Below, one piece after another: positions 16,901 through 24,519 of a stretch of 64,000 nucleotides of DNA (the stretch's first letter is position 1; every line of letters starts with the position of its first letter). The DNA comes from Poriferisodalis sp965116715 (lineage in GTDB: Bacteria; Actinomycetota; Acidimicrobiia; Acidimicrobiales; Poriferisodalaceae): positions 682,001-746,000 of the forward strand of contig OZ220724.1 in NCBI GenBank assembly GCA_965116715.1. The letters are read 5' to 3'. A program made the position numbers and the translations under genes. The notes below the pieces were generated by a model. It made no database searches, was not told the DNA's origin, and saw only the letters and a program-made list of their open reading frames with translations.

Positions 16901-18183
16901 CAGGCTGTTGAAATTCGGTGGTTTGGGCGGGTTTGGGTGCTGGTTCGGGTTTGTGTGAGGGTTGGGGTGGTGGTGTTGGCTGGCGGTGCGGGGCGACGTT
17001 GGCCCTGTCGGGCCGGTCGGGGTGTCTGCTCAGGTGGTGTCGGCGTCGAGTGTGGCTATGCGGACGAGGTTGTAGGTGGCGGCGCCGATGAGGAACCAGG
17101 CCCGGTTGCGGGCTTGTCCTTTGTGTCGCAGCTTGTGTCCTCCGGCGATGGTCTTGATCCATCCGAAGGGCTCCTCGACGCGTTTTCGGACCCGTTGAGA
17201 GATCGTGTAGCCGTCGTGGCGGGTGGTGCGCCGGTCGATGGCGGAGCGCCGCCTGGTGGTGTTCTGGGCGACGTGGGGCGTGAACCCGGCCTTGCGGACG
17301 TCGGCCACGAATCCCTTGGTGTCGTAGTTCTTGTCGCCGCCGACGGTGCGCCGCCGCCGCCGTCGGGGGGCTCGTCGCAGCATCGCGGCGGCGGTGTCGC
17401 GCTCGGCGTAGCCGTCTGCTTGGGTGAGCTCGGCGTCGACGATGAGGCCGTTGCGGTTCTCGACCATCAGGTGCCCCATGAAAGCGAGCATCGCCGGGGC
17501 CCCTTTCGACTTGCGATACAGGCGAGCCTCGGGATCGGTCGTGGACTGGTGGGTGTCGTTGCGGCGGCGGGCGCCCCGGAAGTCCTCCTCGGCGTTGCGG
17601 CCCTTGCCCGGCTCGCCGCCGCCGGGCGCGGCTTTGGGCTTGAAGCTCTTGTGCGACGCCCACGCCTCCAGCAAGGTGCCGTCCACGCTGAAATGATCGC
17701 TCGAGCAATACCGGCGCAGCTGAGCCCGCCGAACCACAGCAGCGAAGAACCGATCCGCTATCTCATGATCCAACAGCCGCTCGCGGTTCTTCGAGAACGT
17801 CGACGCGTCAAAAGAGCGCTCGTCGATGCGCAACCCCAAGAACCACTTGAACAACATGTCGTAGCTCAAACGCTCGCAGAACGCCCGCTCCGAGCGCACC
17901 GAGTACAACGCCATCAACACCGACGCCTTCAACAACACCTCAGGCGGCACGCTGGGCCGGCCCCGATCCGCATACATCGCCCCCAGCTCACCGTCGAGCT
18001 CTTCAAGCACCCCCTCCACCAACGCCCTGATCCGCCGTATCGGATGATCCGCGCTGATCAGATCCTCAGTCGACAACGTCGACAGCATCGCCATCTGGGC
18101 ATCAACAGTTCCACGCATCCCCACAGTGTCCCGCGCCCACCCAACCAACGCGAGCACCAAACACCGACTATTTCAGCACCCTG
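16901..18183 (-). mobile_element. IS5/IS1182-type insertion sequence, copy 1 (1283 bp)
   Basis: The element runs from CAGGCTGTTGAAAT to ATTTCAGCACCCTG, imperfect terminal inverted repeats with two mismatches in 14. It is flanked by CTAG on both sides. By reading, it differs from the copy at 62496-63778 by only two bases, both in the transposase gene, so the two are recent copies. It carries a single transposase gene on the minus strand. Confidence 0.92.
17030..18118 (-). CDS. IS5/IS1182 family DDE transposase, copy 1
   Basis: 362 residues from the ATG at 18118, which has GGGG directly upstream; a TTG-started form from 18160 would add 14 residues. The N-terminal DUF772-type region (DHPIRRIRALVEGVLEELDG) is followed by the DDE domain: first Asp in HFSVDGT, second Asp in VGGDKNYD, Glu in RVEEPFGWIKT. 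The gene looks intact. It differs from the second copy at two residues (A to T near the C-terminus, V to A in VADVRKAG). A 416-residue open frame on the opposite strand is an artefact of base composition. Confidence 0.93.
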   Translation of the reverse strand: MRGTVDAQMAMLSTLSTEDLISADHPIRRIRALVEGVLEELDGELGAMYADRGRPSVPPEVLLKASVLMALYSVRSERAFCERLSYDMLFKWFLGLRIDERSFDASTFSKNRERLLDHEIADRFFAAVVRRAQLRRYCSSDHFSVDGTLLEAWASHKSFKPKAAPGGGEPGKGRNAEEDFRGARRRNDTHQSTTDPEARLYRKSKGAPAMLAFMGHLMVENRNGLIVDAELTQADGYAERDTAAAMLRRAPRRRRRRTVGGDKNYDTKGFVADVRKAGFTPHVAQNTTRRRSAIDRRTTRHDGYTISQRVRKRVEEPFGWIKTIAGGHKLRHKGQARNRAWFLIGAATYNLVRIATLDADTT

Positions 18184-18187
18184 CTAG
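18184..18187. repeat. CTAG target-site duplication, right side of IS copy 1
   Basis: Matches the CTAG at 16897-16900. On the minus strand this CTAG contains the TAG stop codon of the PhnD-like gene. Confidence 0.75.
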
Positions 18188-19017
18188 AAGATCTTGCCGA
18201 CGAGGTCGGCCCTCTTGACGGCGTTCATGAGATCGTCCCAGCCGTCGTCGCTGGCACGCACCCACTTGCTGAGGTGCTCCATGCGCATCATCTCGGCGAT
18301 GTCGGGGTCCTCGGGGTCCATGGCTACGAGCAGCGCCACGAAGCGCTCGCTGTCCTCGTCGCTCAGGCTGGGACCGGACGTGAAGGCGCAGTGGCAGTAC
18401 GGGCGGGTGCGCCACACCTCAACGATGTCGTCGGCTGCCAGCTCGTGGCGGCGCAGCAGGTACCCGAGCCATGGCTCGAAGATCACCCCAGCATCAGCTC
18501 GGCCGTCCATGACGGCGCCGAAGATCGTCCGGTCGTCCACCCATCGCTGCAGGTTGGAGTACTCGGTGGCCTCTAGCTCCACGAGTTCGCAGTCTGACCT
18601 GATGTCGAAGCCACCTTCGGCGAGCTGGGCGACCGGCAGCAGGTAGAGCTCGCTGGAGATGTCCACGCCCAAGGCGAGCCGCCGTCCCCGGAGGTCGTCG
18701 AGATCTGCGATTGCCGCATCGGCTCGGGCGACGATCAGGCTGTGAACATCCTCGTCGGTGTCGCGCATCGCCAGGGTCCGACAAGCGTGCGGCGATCGCA
18801 GCAGCAGCTGGGCGTGGGCCATCGGGGCGTTCCACGCGATGTCAACATGGCCGTCCAGCACCGCAGTGCACAGGGCGTCGTAGGTGGAATACAGCGCGTA
18901 CTCCGTCTCAAGGCCGGCCTCGTTGAAGTACTTGCGAATGGCGTTCCAGATGAAAACGGCTCGTTTCGGGTCGGCCGCCGTGGCGCCGATCATGAGCGGC
19001 CGCGAGCGTTGGGTCAT
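18184..19017 (-). CDS. PhnD-like periplasmic-binding-fold protein (phosphate/phosphonate SBP family)
   Basis: 277 residues. The pattern MTQRSRPLMIGATAADPKRA, then STYDALCTAVLDGHVDIAWNAPMAHAQLL and DDLRGRRLALGVDISSELY matches PhnD/transferrin-like substrate-binding proteins. Unlike typical ones it has no signal peptide or lipobox, and no ABC permease or ATPase is adjacent, so it is probably a cytoplasmic binding protein or enzyme-like relative rather than a transporter part. The ATG at 19017 has AGGGGG upstream. Its TAG stop lies inside the CTAG flank of the insertion sequence; the insertion kept the stop but separated it from the LLM gene. Confidence 0.82.
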   Translation of the reverse strand: MTQRSRPLMIGATAADPKRAVFIWNAIRKYFNEAGLETEYALYSTYDALCTAVLDGHVDIAWNAPMAHAQLLLRSPHACRTLAMRDTDEDVHSLIVARADAAIADLDDLRGRRLALGVDISSELYLLPVAQLAEGGFDIRSDCELVELEATEYSNLQRWVDDRTIFGAVMDGRADAGVIFEPWLGYLLRRHELAADDIVEVWRTRPYCHCAFTSGPSLSDEDSERFVALLVAMDPEDPDIAEMMRMEHLSKWVRASDDGWDDLMNAVKRADLVGKIF

Positions 19018-19081
19018 GGGATCATCCCCCTTGACCAACGTAGTGCCGCCCCCGCACGTAGGCGGATGTCCGGTCGGCGGC

Positions 19082-19411
19082 TCACACCCAGTCTTCGTCC
19101 AGATCGCCCAGGATCGTTTCGAGATCCTGGGCATATGCGAGGAGGCGCACGACGTCAACGTGGTCACGGCGCTCGAAGTAGAACCAGCCGCACGGAAACC
19201 CGGCCAGCCGGCGGGACCGCAAGCCATCGACCCCGCACATCTCGCCAATCCTCGGTGAGCCAGCACCGGGCATGCGCTCGATGTCTCGCAACGACTCGAT
19301 CGCAGCGTCAAAGAAGCGCTGGCCGAGGCTGTCGTCGCCCTGGGACCGGTAGTACTCGCTCCGCTCAATCAGGTCGATCTCGGCAAGCGGGCGTAGCCGG
19401 ACCTCACTCAC
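19082..19411 (-). CDS. parE: ParE/RelE family toxin
   Basis: 109 residues, a standard ParE length. MSEVRLRPLAEIDLIERSEYYRSQGDDSLGQRFFDAAIESLRDI is the typical helical hairpin, and the RRLAGFPCGWFYFERRDHVDVVRLLAYAQD strand region follows. ParE toxins poison DNA gyrase; RelE relatives cut mRNA, and the sequence favours ParE. The GTG start overlaps the antitoxin stop by 4 bases, so expression is coupled, antitoxin first. Confidence 0.88.
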   Translation of the reverse strand: MSEVRLRPLAEIDLIERSEYYRSQGDDSLGQRFFDAAIESLRDIERMPGAGSPRIGEMCGVDGLRSRRLAGFPCGWFYFERRDHVDVVRLLAYAQDLETILGDLDEDWV

Positions 19412-19659
19412 GGCGCTCGGCTGAACGCCCGAGCGCGGAGATCATCAACGACATCGGCGGTCAGAGCGCGACCCTCGCCCGACTCGAGCCCGTCTGCGAT
19501 GAGCTGGCGCAAACGCCGTGCCGCCTCGGCTTGCTGGTCGCGTCGAATGAGATCTCGCAGATACTCGCTGTTGTTGCCGTACTCGCCGCATCGAACACGC
19601 TCATCGATGTAGCTGCGCATCGATTCAGGCAGAGCAAAGCTCATCGTGTTGCGGCTCAC
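19408..19659 (-). CDS. parD: ParD-like antitoxin
   Basis: 83 residues with an N-terminal ribbon-helix-helix (MSRNTMSFALPESMRSYIDERVRCGEYGNNSEYLRDLIRRDQQ), the ParD signature, and a C-terminal part that would wrap the toxin. The chosen start is GTG 19659; ATG 19644 is an alternative five codons in. A perfect palindrome 18 bases upstream is the likely autoregulatory operator. The partner toxin follows with a 4-base overlap. Confidence 0.88.
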   Translation of the reverse strand: MSRNTMSFALPESMRSYIDERVRCGEYGNNSEYLRDLIRRDQQAEAARRLRQLIADGLESGEGRALTADVVDDLRARAFSRAP

Positions 19660-19676
19660 ATCGCCAGTCTGGCCGC

Positions 19677-19695
19677 GTTGACAACAGTTGTCAAC
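19677..19695. promoter_or_regulatory. Palindromic operator of parDE
   Basis: GTTGACAACAGTTGTCAAC is a perfect 9-1-9 inverted repeat just upstream of the antitoxin start. Ribbon-helix-helix antitoxins repress their own operons from such sites. Confidence 0.65.
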
Positions 19696-19714
19696 GCTTG
19701 GCGAGGCGACGGTC

Positions 19715-21931
19715 TCAGGCGAGGTCGAACCGGTCGAGGTTCATGACCTTGGTCCACGCTGCCACGAAGTCGGCCACGAACTTGGCCTCGGCATCGTCCG
19801 CCCCGTACACCTCGGCAATCGCCCGCAGCTGCGAGTTCGAGCCGAAGACGAGGTCGACAGCCGTGGCCGTCCACCGGAGATCGCCGGAGGCACGATCACG
19901 GCCCTCATAGGTGTGCTCGGTGTCGGACACCTGCCACTCAGTGCCCATGTCCAGCAGATTCACGAAGAAATCGTTGGTCAGTGCTCCGGCACGGTCGGTG
20001 AGAACTCCCAGCGACGAGCCGCCGCTGTTGGCGCCGAGCACCCGCAGGCCGCCGACCAGCACGGTCATCTCCGGTGCCGTCAGCGACAGCAGGCTCGACC
20101 GGTCCACCAGCATCACTTCGGGCCGGCGCTTGTCAGCGGCCCGCCAGTAGTTGCGGAACCCGTCAGCCGTGGGCTCGAGCACGGCGAACGACTCGGCGTC
20201 GGTCTGGTCTGCCGAGGCGTCGGTGCGGCCCGGTGAGAACGGCACCACGATGTCGTGGCCGGCAGCCCGTGCCGCCTGCTCGACGCCGGCGCACCCGCCG
20301 AGCACGATGAGGTCTGCCATCGACACTCGCTTCGAGCCGTTCTGTGCGCTGTTGAACGCTGCCTGGACTCCTTCGAGCGCCGTGAGCACGGCCGCCAGCT
20401 CGGCCGGGTCGTTGGCCTCCCAGCCGTTCTGCGGAGCGAGCCGGATGCGCGCCCCGTTCGCACCGCCGCGCAGGTCGCTGTCACGGAACGTCGACGCCGA
20501 TGCCCACGCCGCCTTCACTAGCTCAGACACCGACAGGCCCGACTCGAGCATCGCCGTCTTGAGTGCTGCGACGTCAGCGTCGTCGATCAGCTCGTGGTCG
20601 ACAGCGGGGACCGGGTCCTGCCAGATCAGCTGCTCATCGGGGACCTCCGGCCCGAGGTAGCGCGAGACCGGTCCCATGTCACGGTGAGTGAGCTTGAACC
20701 ACGCCCGGGCGAATGCATCGGCGAACTCGTCCGGGTGTTCGAGGAAGCGCCGCGAGATCGGTTCGTAGATGGGATCCATCCGCAGCGACAGGTCGGTGGT
20801 GAGCATGACTGGTGCGTGACGTTTCGACGGGTCGTGCGCGTCCGGCACGGTGTCGGCCGCAGCCGGATTGGTCGGCACCCACTGGTAGGCGCCAGCGGGG
20901 CTCTGGGACAGCTCCCACTCGTAGCCGAACAGCACCTCGAAGAAGGTGTTGTCCCACGTGACCGGCGTGGGCGTCCAGATGCCTTCCAGACCGCTGGTGA
21001 TCGCATCGCCCGCCTTGCCGCTGCCGAACGTGCTTGTCCAGCCCAGGCCCTGCTCTTCGAGGCTCGCACCCTCGGGCTCGGGGCCGACATGGGCATCGCC
21101 GTCGGCGGCACCGTGCGTCTTGCCGAACGTGTGGCCGCCCGCAATGAGCGCCACGGTCTCCTCGTCGTTCATGGCCATGCGGGCGAATGTCTCGCGGATG
21201 TCCCGAGCCGCGGCCAGCGGGTCGGGCGTGCCGTTCGGCCCCTCGGGGTTCACGTAGATGAGGCCCATCTGCACGGCGCCGAGCGGGTTCGCGAGCTCCC
21301 GGTCGCCGCTGTAGCGCTCGTCGTCCAGCCACACGTTCTCGGGCCCCCAGTAGATGTCCTCCTCGGGTTCCCAGACGTCCTCCCGGCCGCCGCCGAAGCC
21401 GAAGGTCTCGAACCCCATCGACTCCAGCGCCACGTTGCCGGCCAGAATCATGAGGTCCGCCCAGGAGATCTTGCGCCCGTACTTCTGCTTCACCGGCCAC
21501 AGCAGCCGGCGCGCCTTGTCGAGGTTGGCGTTGTCGGGCCAGCTGTTGAGGGGGGCGAAACGGTGCGTGCCCGAGCCGCCGCCGCCCCGTCCGTCATGGA
21601 TGCGGTAGGTGCCGGCGCTGTGCCACGCCATGCGGATGATGAGCGGCCCGTAGTGGCCGAAATCGGCCGGCCACCAATCCTGCGACGTGGTCATGACCTC
21701 CGCAAGATCCGCCTTGACGGCTGCGAGATCGAGGCTCTGGAACTCGGCGGCATAGTCGTACTGCTCGTCGGTGGGGTCGATCAGCGGCGAGTTCTTGCCC
21801 AGCGGACGCAGGTTCAGCTGCTCAGGCCACCAGTGCTGGTTGGCCAGTGAGCCCATGTTCGCCTGCTCGTGCAGCGCTGGGCATGTGCCGGCTGCCGGCG
21901 CTGCTCCGCCGGCGGTGCTGGTATCAGTCAT
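19715..21931 (-). CDS. katG: Catalase-peroxidase KatG
   Basis: 738 residues, normal for KatG. The active site triad R100-W103-H104 is in RMAWHSAGTYR, the Tyr of the Met-Tyr-Trp cross-link in MGLIYVNPEG, the cross-link Met in RMAMNDEE and the proximal haem His in LIAGGHTFGKTHGA. The C-terminal, inactive duplicate domain is present. The ATG at 21931 has AAAGGAG upstream; an open frame continues to 22081 but is not family-like. It breaks down hydrogen peroxide in the cytoplasm. It follows the Fur-family gene by 52 bases on the same strand, the furA-katG order known from mycobacteria and streptomycetes. Confidence 0.97.
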   Translation of the reverse strand: MTDTSTAGGAAPAAGTCPALHEQANMGSLANQHWWPEQLNLRPLGKNSPLIDPTDEQYDYAAEFQSLDLAAVKADLAEVMTTSQDWWPADFGHYGPLIIRMAWHSAGTYRIHDGRGGGGSGTHRFAPLNSWPDNANLDKARRLLWPVKQKYGRKISWADLMILAGNVALESMGFETFGFGGGREDVWEPEEDIYWGPENVWLDDERYSGDRELANPLGAVQMGLIYVNPEGPNGTPDPLAAARDIRETFARMAMNDEETVALIAGGHTFGKTHGAADGDAHVGPEPEGASLEEQGLGWTSTFGSGKAGDAITSGLEGIWTPTPVTWDNTFFEVLFGYEWELSQSPAGAYQWVPTNPAAADTVPDAHDPSKRHAPVMLTTDLSLRMDPIYEPISRRFLEHPDEFADAFARAWFKLTHRDMGPVSRYLGPEVPDEQLIWQDPVPAVDHELIDDADVAALKTAMLESGLSVSELVKAAWASASTFRDSDLRGGANGARIRLAPQNGWEANDPAELAAVLTALEGVQAAFNSAQNGSKRVSMADLIVLGGCAGVEQAARAAGHDIVVPFSPGRTDASADQTDAESFAVLEPTADGFRNYWRAADKRRPEVMLVDRSSLLSLTAPEMTVLVGGLRVLGANSGGSSLGVLTDRAGALTNDFFVNLLDMGTEWQVSDTEHTYEGRDRASGDLRWTATAVDLVFGSNSQLRAIAEVYGADDAEAKFVADFVAAWTKVMNLDRFDLA

Positions 21932-21983
21932 TTCTGCTCCTTTGGGGGGTGCGGATTGGATCGGTGGATGGGATGTGCCGTCG

Positions 21984-22424
21984 TCATGGCGAGCTCTCGG
22001 CGACGGCGGGCTCTGCCTGGCAGCCCGGGCAATAGCCCCAGTAGATGACTTCGGCTTCGTCGATCGTGAAGCCGTTGTCATCGGCGGCCTCCAGGCACGG
22101 TCGGTAGCCCACGGCGCAGTCGACGTCGACCATCCGGCCGCAGCCCCGGCACACCAAGTGGTGGTGATTGTCGTCGACCCGGTCCTCGTATCGGGCCGCC
22201 GACCGTGCCGGCTGGATGCGCCGGATCAGACCCTCTTCGGTCAGCATGGCCAAGGCATCGAACACGGCCTGTCGGGACACTGACCCGATACTGGCACGCA
22301 CGTCGTCGACCAGATGGTCAGCAGTGGCATGAGGCCGCGTCGCCACGGCGTCGAACACAGCCAGCCGCTGTGCGGTCACCTGTATCCCGCGGTCTCGCAG
22401 CATCTGCACGGTGTCCTGGGGCAT
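21984..22424 (-). CDS. furA: Fur family peroxide-responsive repressor (FurA/CatR type)
   Basis: 146 residues with an N-terminal winged helix (LRDRGIQVTAQRLAVFDAV ... SRQAVFDALAMLTEEGLIRRI) and the C-terminal metal domain DDNHHHLVCRGCGRMVDVDC plus a CPGC pair for structural zinc. It lies directly upstream of katG in the same direction, so by analogy it represses its own operon and is released by peroxide. TATAGT ends 6 bases before the ATG at 22424; furA mRNAs in mycobacteria are known to be leaderless, and this spacing agrees. Confidence 0.93.
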   Translation of the reverse strand: MPQDTVQMLRDRGIQVTAQRLAVFDAVATRPHATADHLVDDVRASIGSVSRQAVFDALAMLTEEGLIRRIQPARSAARYEDRVDDNHHHLVCRGCGRMVDVDCAVGYRPCLEAADDNGFTIDEAEVIYWGYCPGCQAEPAVAESSP

Positions 22425-22430
22425 GTCTCC

Positions 22431-22467
22431 ACTATATCTGATTCTGGATGTAATCTAATTTCAGTGT
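22431..22467 (-). promoter_or_regulatory. furA promoter and probable Fur operator
   Basis: The -10 TATAGT is at 22436-22431. The AT-rich stretch just upstream (22437-22465), with GATT ... AATC half-sites at 22440-22455, stands out from GC-rich surroundings and is the likely autoregulatory Fur box. Confidence 0.5.
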
Positions 22468-22554
22468 CGTCGAAAACCCTGGGACACAGGCCCTCCATGG
22501 TCGGCCGGTGTACCTAGGCAGCGTGTGTCTGATGATCGGGCGTCCGGCTCGGCG

Positions 22555-23241
22555 CTACCCGTCTCGCACAGCGTTCAGCTTCACGACGCGGCCATCGAGC
22601 AGACGGATTGAGCGATCTGCGAAAGCAGCAGCACGAGCATCGTGAGTTGCCATGACAATGGTGCGGCCGCCGTCAGCGAGAGATCGCAAGAGCCCGACAA
22701 TCTCATCGGACCGCACGCTGTCCAAGAATGACGTCGGCTCGTCAGCAAGGAGCAACTGCGGATCGTTGTAGAGCGCCCGAGCAACAGCGACGCGCTGAGC
22801 CTCTCCCGTCGAGAGCTGCGAGGCAACGGTGCGGCTTCGGTCCGAGAGCTTGACCGCTTCGAGCAGTTCGACGGCCCGAGCCCTCCCTTCAGCGATGGCC
22901 CGGCCTTCGAGCAACAGTGAAATCGCCACGTTCTCCCAAGTCGTCAGCGTCGGGACGAGTTCGACGATTGGCAACACGACGCCGATCCTGCTGCGGCGCA
23001 GCAGCGTGCGCTCATTGTCGGTCAGAGTGGCCAGATTGACGCCGCCGAAGTGCACCGTGCCTGTTGTCGGGGTATCCAGGCCGCCCAAGAGGTGGAGCAG
23101 GGTGGACTTGCCACATCCGCTCGGCCCCTGGATAGCGACGAACTCACCGGGAGCGATGCCGATCGACACGTCGTCAAGAGCAGTGACCATCCCGTCCGTG
23201 CCGAAGACCCGCGTGACGCCGACAGCCTCGACAACCGGCAT
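22555..23241 (-). CDS. ABC transporter ATP-binding protein (LolD/MacB type)
   Basis: 228 residues: Walker A GPSGCGKST, signature LSTGEAQRVAVARAL (with a T in place of the usual GG pair's first residue), Walker B LLLADEPTSFLDS and the His switch in MATHDARAA. The start ATG at 23241 shares bases with the PadR stop (TGATG), so the two are coupled. It is the second of two ATPases around one permease gene (24516); no permease is on this side, so it may share that permease or act alone as a regulator-coupled subunit. Last gene of its transcript. Confidence 0.85.
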   Translation of the reverse strand: MPVVEAVGVTRVFGTDGMVTALDDVSIGIAPGEFVAIQGPSGCGKSTLLHLLGGLDTPTTGTVHFGGVNLATLTDNERTLLRRSRIGVVLPIVELVPTLTTWENVAISLLLEGRAIAEGRARAVELLEAVKLSDRSRTVASQLSTGEAQRVAVARALYNDPQLLLADEPTSFLDSVRSDEIVGLLRSLADGGRTIVMATHDARAAAFADRSIRLLDGRVVKLNAVRDG

Positions 23242-23765
23242 CACTGGATAAGCGCGCTTCGGAGCTCGCCTAGCCGCTGAGCCGTGTGATCCATCCAGCG
23301 CAGGTCCGCCTCCAGGTGAAACAAGGCGTAGTCGAGCAGTGCGCAGTCGTGCTCGTCGGCAGTCTCCTTGGCTCGGGTGAGTTCCCGCATCCGATCCGCA
23401 TGCCTCTGTCGCTGCGCCTCGATGATCTGTCCTGCATCCCGTCCCGACAGCAAGGCAAGCGTCACCTTCAGGAACAGCGCGCTGTCGATGGGCGCCTGCG
23501 CCGGTTCAGGCTCGCTGTACCAGCGCTCCAGGTCAGTGACACCCTCGGCCGTTATCGAGTACGTCTTACGTGCGGGCCCCTGACCGGGAACCGTGTCGGC
23601 AAGCTCGACGAGTCCATCACGCTCGAGGCGAGACAGCGTCGCGTAGATCTGACCGAACCGAAGCGGTCGCATCTCGGAGAACAAGGTGTCGTACCAGCGC
23701 TTCAGGTCGTAGCCGTGTCGTGGGGCGGCTTCCATGAACCCGAGCAGGGTGTGCTGCACGCTCAC
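23241..23765 (-). CDS. PadR family transcriptional regulator
   Basis: 174 residues. The N-terminal winged helix (VQHTLLGFMEAAPRHGYDLKRWYDTLF ... FGQIYATLSRLERDGLVEL) and the C-terminal helical dimer region (the longer, Vir-like type) fit PadR. GTG 23765 is taken as start (VSVQHTLLGF); upstream frame is non-coding. It is divergent from an ABC export operon and co-transcribed with another ABC ATPase, so it most likely represses both in response to a drug-like compound, as PadR proteins such as LmrR do. Confidence 0.87.
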   Translation of the reverse strand: MSVQHTLLGFMEAAPRHGYDLKRWYDTLFSEMRPLRFGQIYATLSRLERDGLVELADTVPGQGPARKTYSITAEGVTDLERWYSEPEPAQAPIDSALFLKVTLALLSGRDAGQIIEAQRQRHADRMRELTRAKETADEHDCALLDYALFHLEADLRWMDHTAQRLGELRSALIQ

Positions 23766-23832
23766 GACACGAGTGTGGCACAGGATCATCGGCAATACAC
23801 ACGCTCGGTATACACACATAGAATAGATACCA
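23766..23832. promoter_or_regulatory. Divergent promoter region with PadR-type half sites
   Basis: 67 bases between the PadR and ABC genes. The palindrome ACACGAGTGT lies at 23767-23776 and TACACAC occurs twice (23796-23802 region and 23811-23817). TAGAAT at 23819-23824 ends 8 bases before the ATG of the ABC gene, a likely leaderless -10. The repeats are candidate PadR binding sites. Confidence 0.45.
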
Positions 23833-24519
23833 ATGAACCTCCACGCCACGAATCTGAAACGTGTCCACCAACGCGGCACCCACGACATCGTCGCTCTCGA
23901 CGGCGTGTCGCTCGACATCGGCCCTGGTGAGTTTCTCACCGTTACCGGACCCAGCGGCTCGGGCAAGTCGACGTTGCTGCATCTCCTCGGGCTCATCGAC
24001 TCCCCCACTGCCGGGACACTTCACATCGACGACGTCGACACCGCCACGATGTCCGATGACGAGCGCTCCGAATTCCGGCGCAGGGCGTTCGGATTCGTGT
24101 TCCAGGCATTCCTGCTTCTTCCGGGCTTGGCCGCCTGGGAGAACGTCGCCATTGCCGAGCTGCTCGACGGCCAGCCGCTGCGTACTCAGCGTGCGCGGGC
24201 ATTGGCGCTGCTCGATGAAGTCGGGCTGGCTGACCGGTGGGACCATCCCCCCCACGAACTCTCAGGCGGCGAGCAGCAGCGCGTCGCCATTGCTCGCTCA
24301 CTCATGCCAGATCCCCAAGTGGTGTTTGCCGACGAGCCGACCGGGGCGCTCGACCAAGCGAATTCGGCAAACATCCTGTCGTTGCTGCGGGAAGTCACCG
24401 TCGGCCGGGGACGAAGCCTCGTCGTCGTCACCCACGAGCCGGCTATTGCAAACAGCTCCGGCGCCAGGGTTCTCAATCTGCGCGACGGCCGGATCGCTGT
24501 GGGCTCGATACCGGCATGA
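23833..24519 (+). CDS. ABC transporter ATP-binding protein (MacB type)
   Basis: 228 residues: Walker A GPSGSGKST, signature LSGGEQQRVAIARSL, Walker B VVFADEPTGALDQ, and the switch VVVTHEPA. It belongs to the MacB/LolD group that drives mechanotransmission or export rather than import. Its stop overlaps the permease start (ATGA), so the two form one complex. Transcription starts close to the ATG and is probably under control of the divergent PadR. Confidence 0.92.
   Translation: MNLHATNLKRVHQRGTHDIVALDGVSLDIGPGEFLTVTGPSGSGKSTLLHLLGLIDSPTAGTLHIDDVDTATMSDDERSEFRRRAFGFVFQAFLLLPGLAAWENVAIAELLDGQPLRTQRARALALLDEVGLADRWDHPPHELSGGEQQRVAIARSLMPDPQVVFADEPTGALDQANSANILSLLREVTVGRGRSLVVVTHEPAIANSSGARVLNLRDGRIAVGSIPA

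Noticed and set aside
16937..18187. 416-codon open frame opposite the transposase (also 62532-63782)
   Set aside because: It spans the IS ends and its product has no known motif; the minus-strand transposase with DDE residues is the real gene.
20594..21850. 418-codon open frame on the plus strand
   Set aside because: Antisense to katG, which is beyond doubt.
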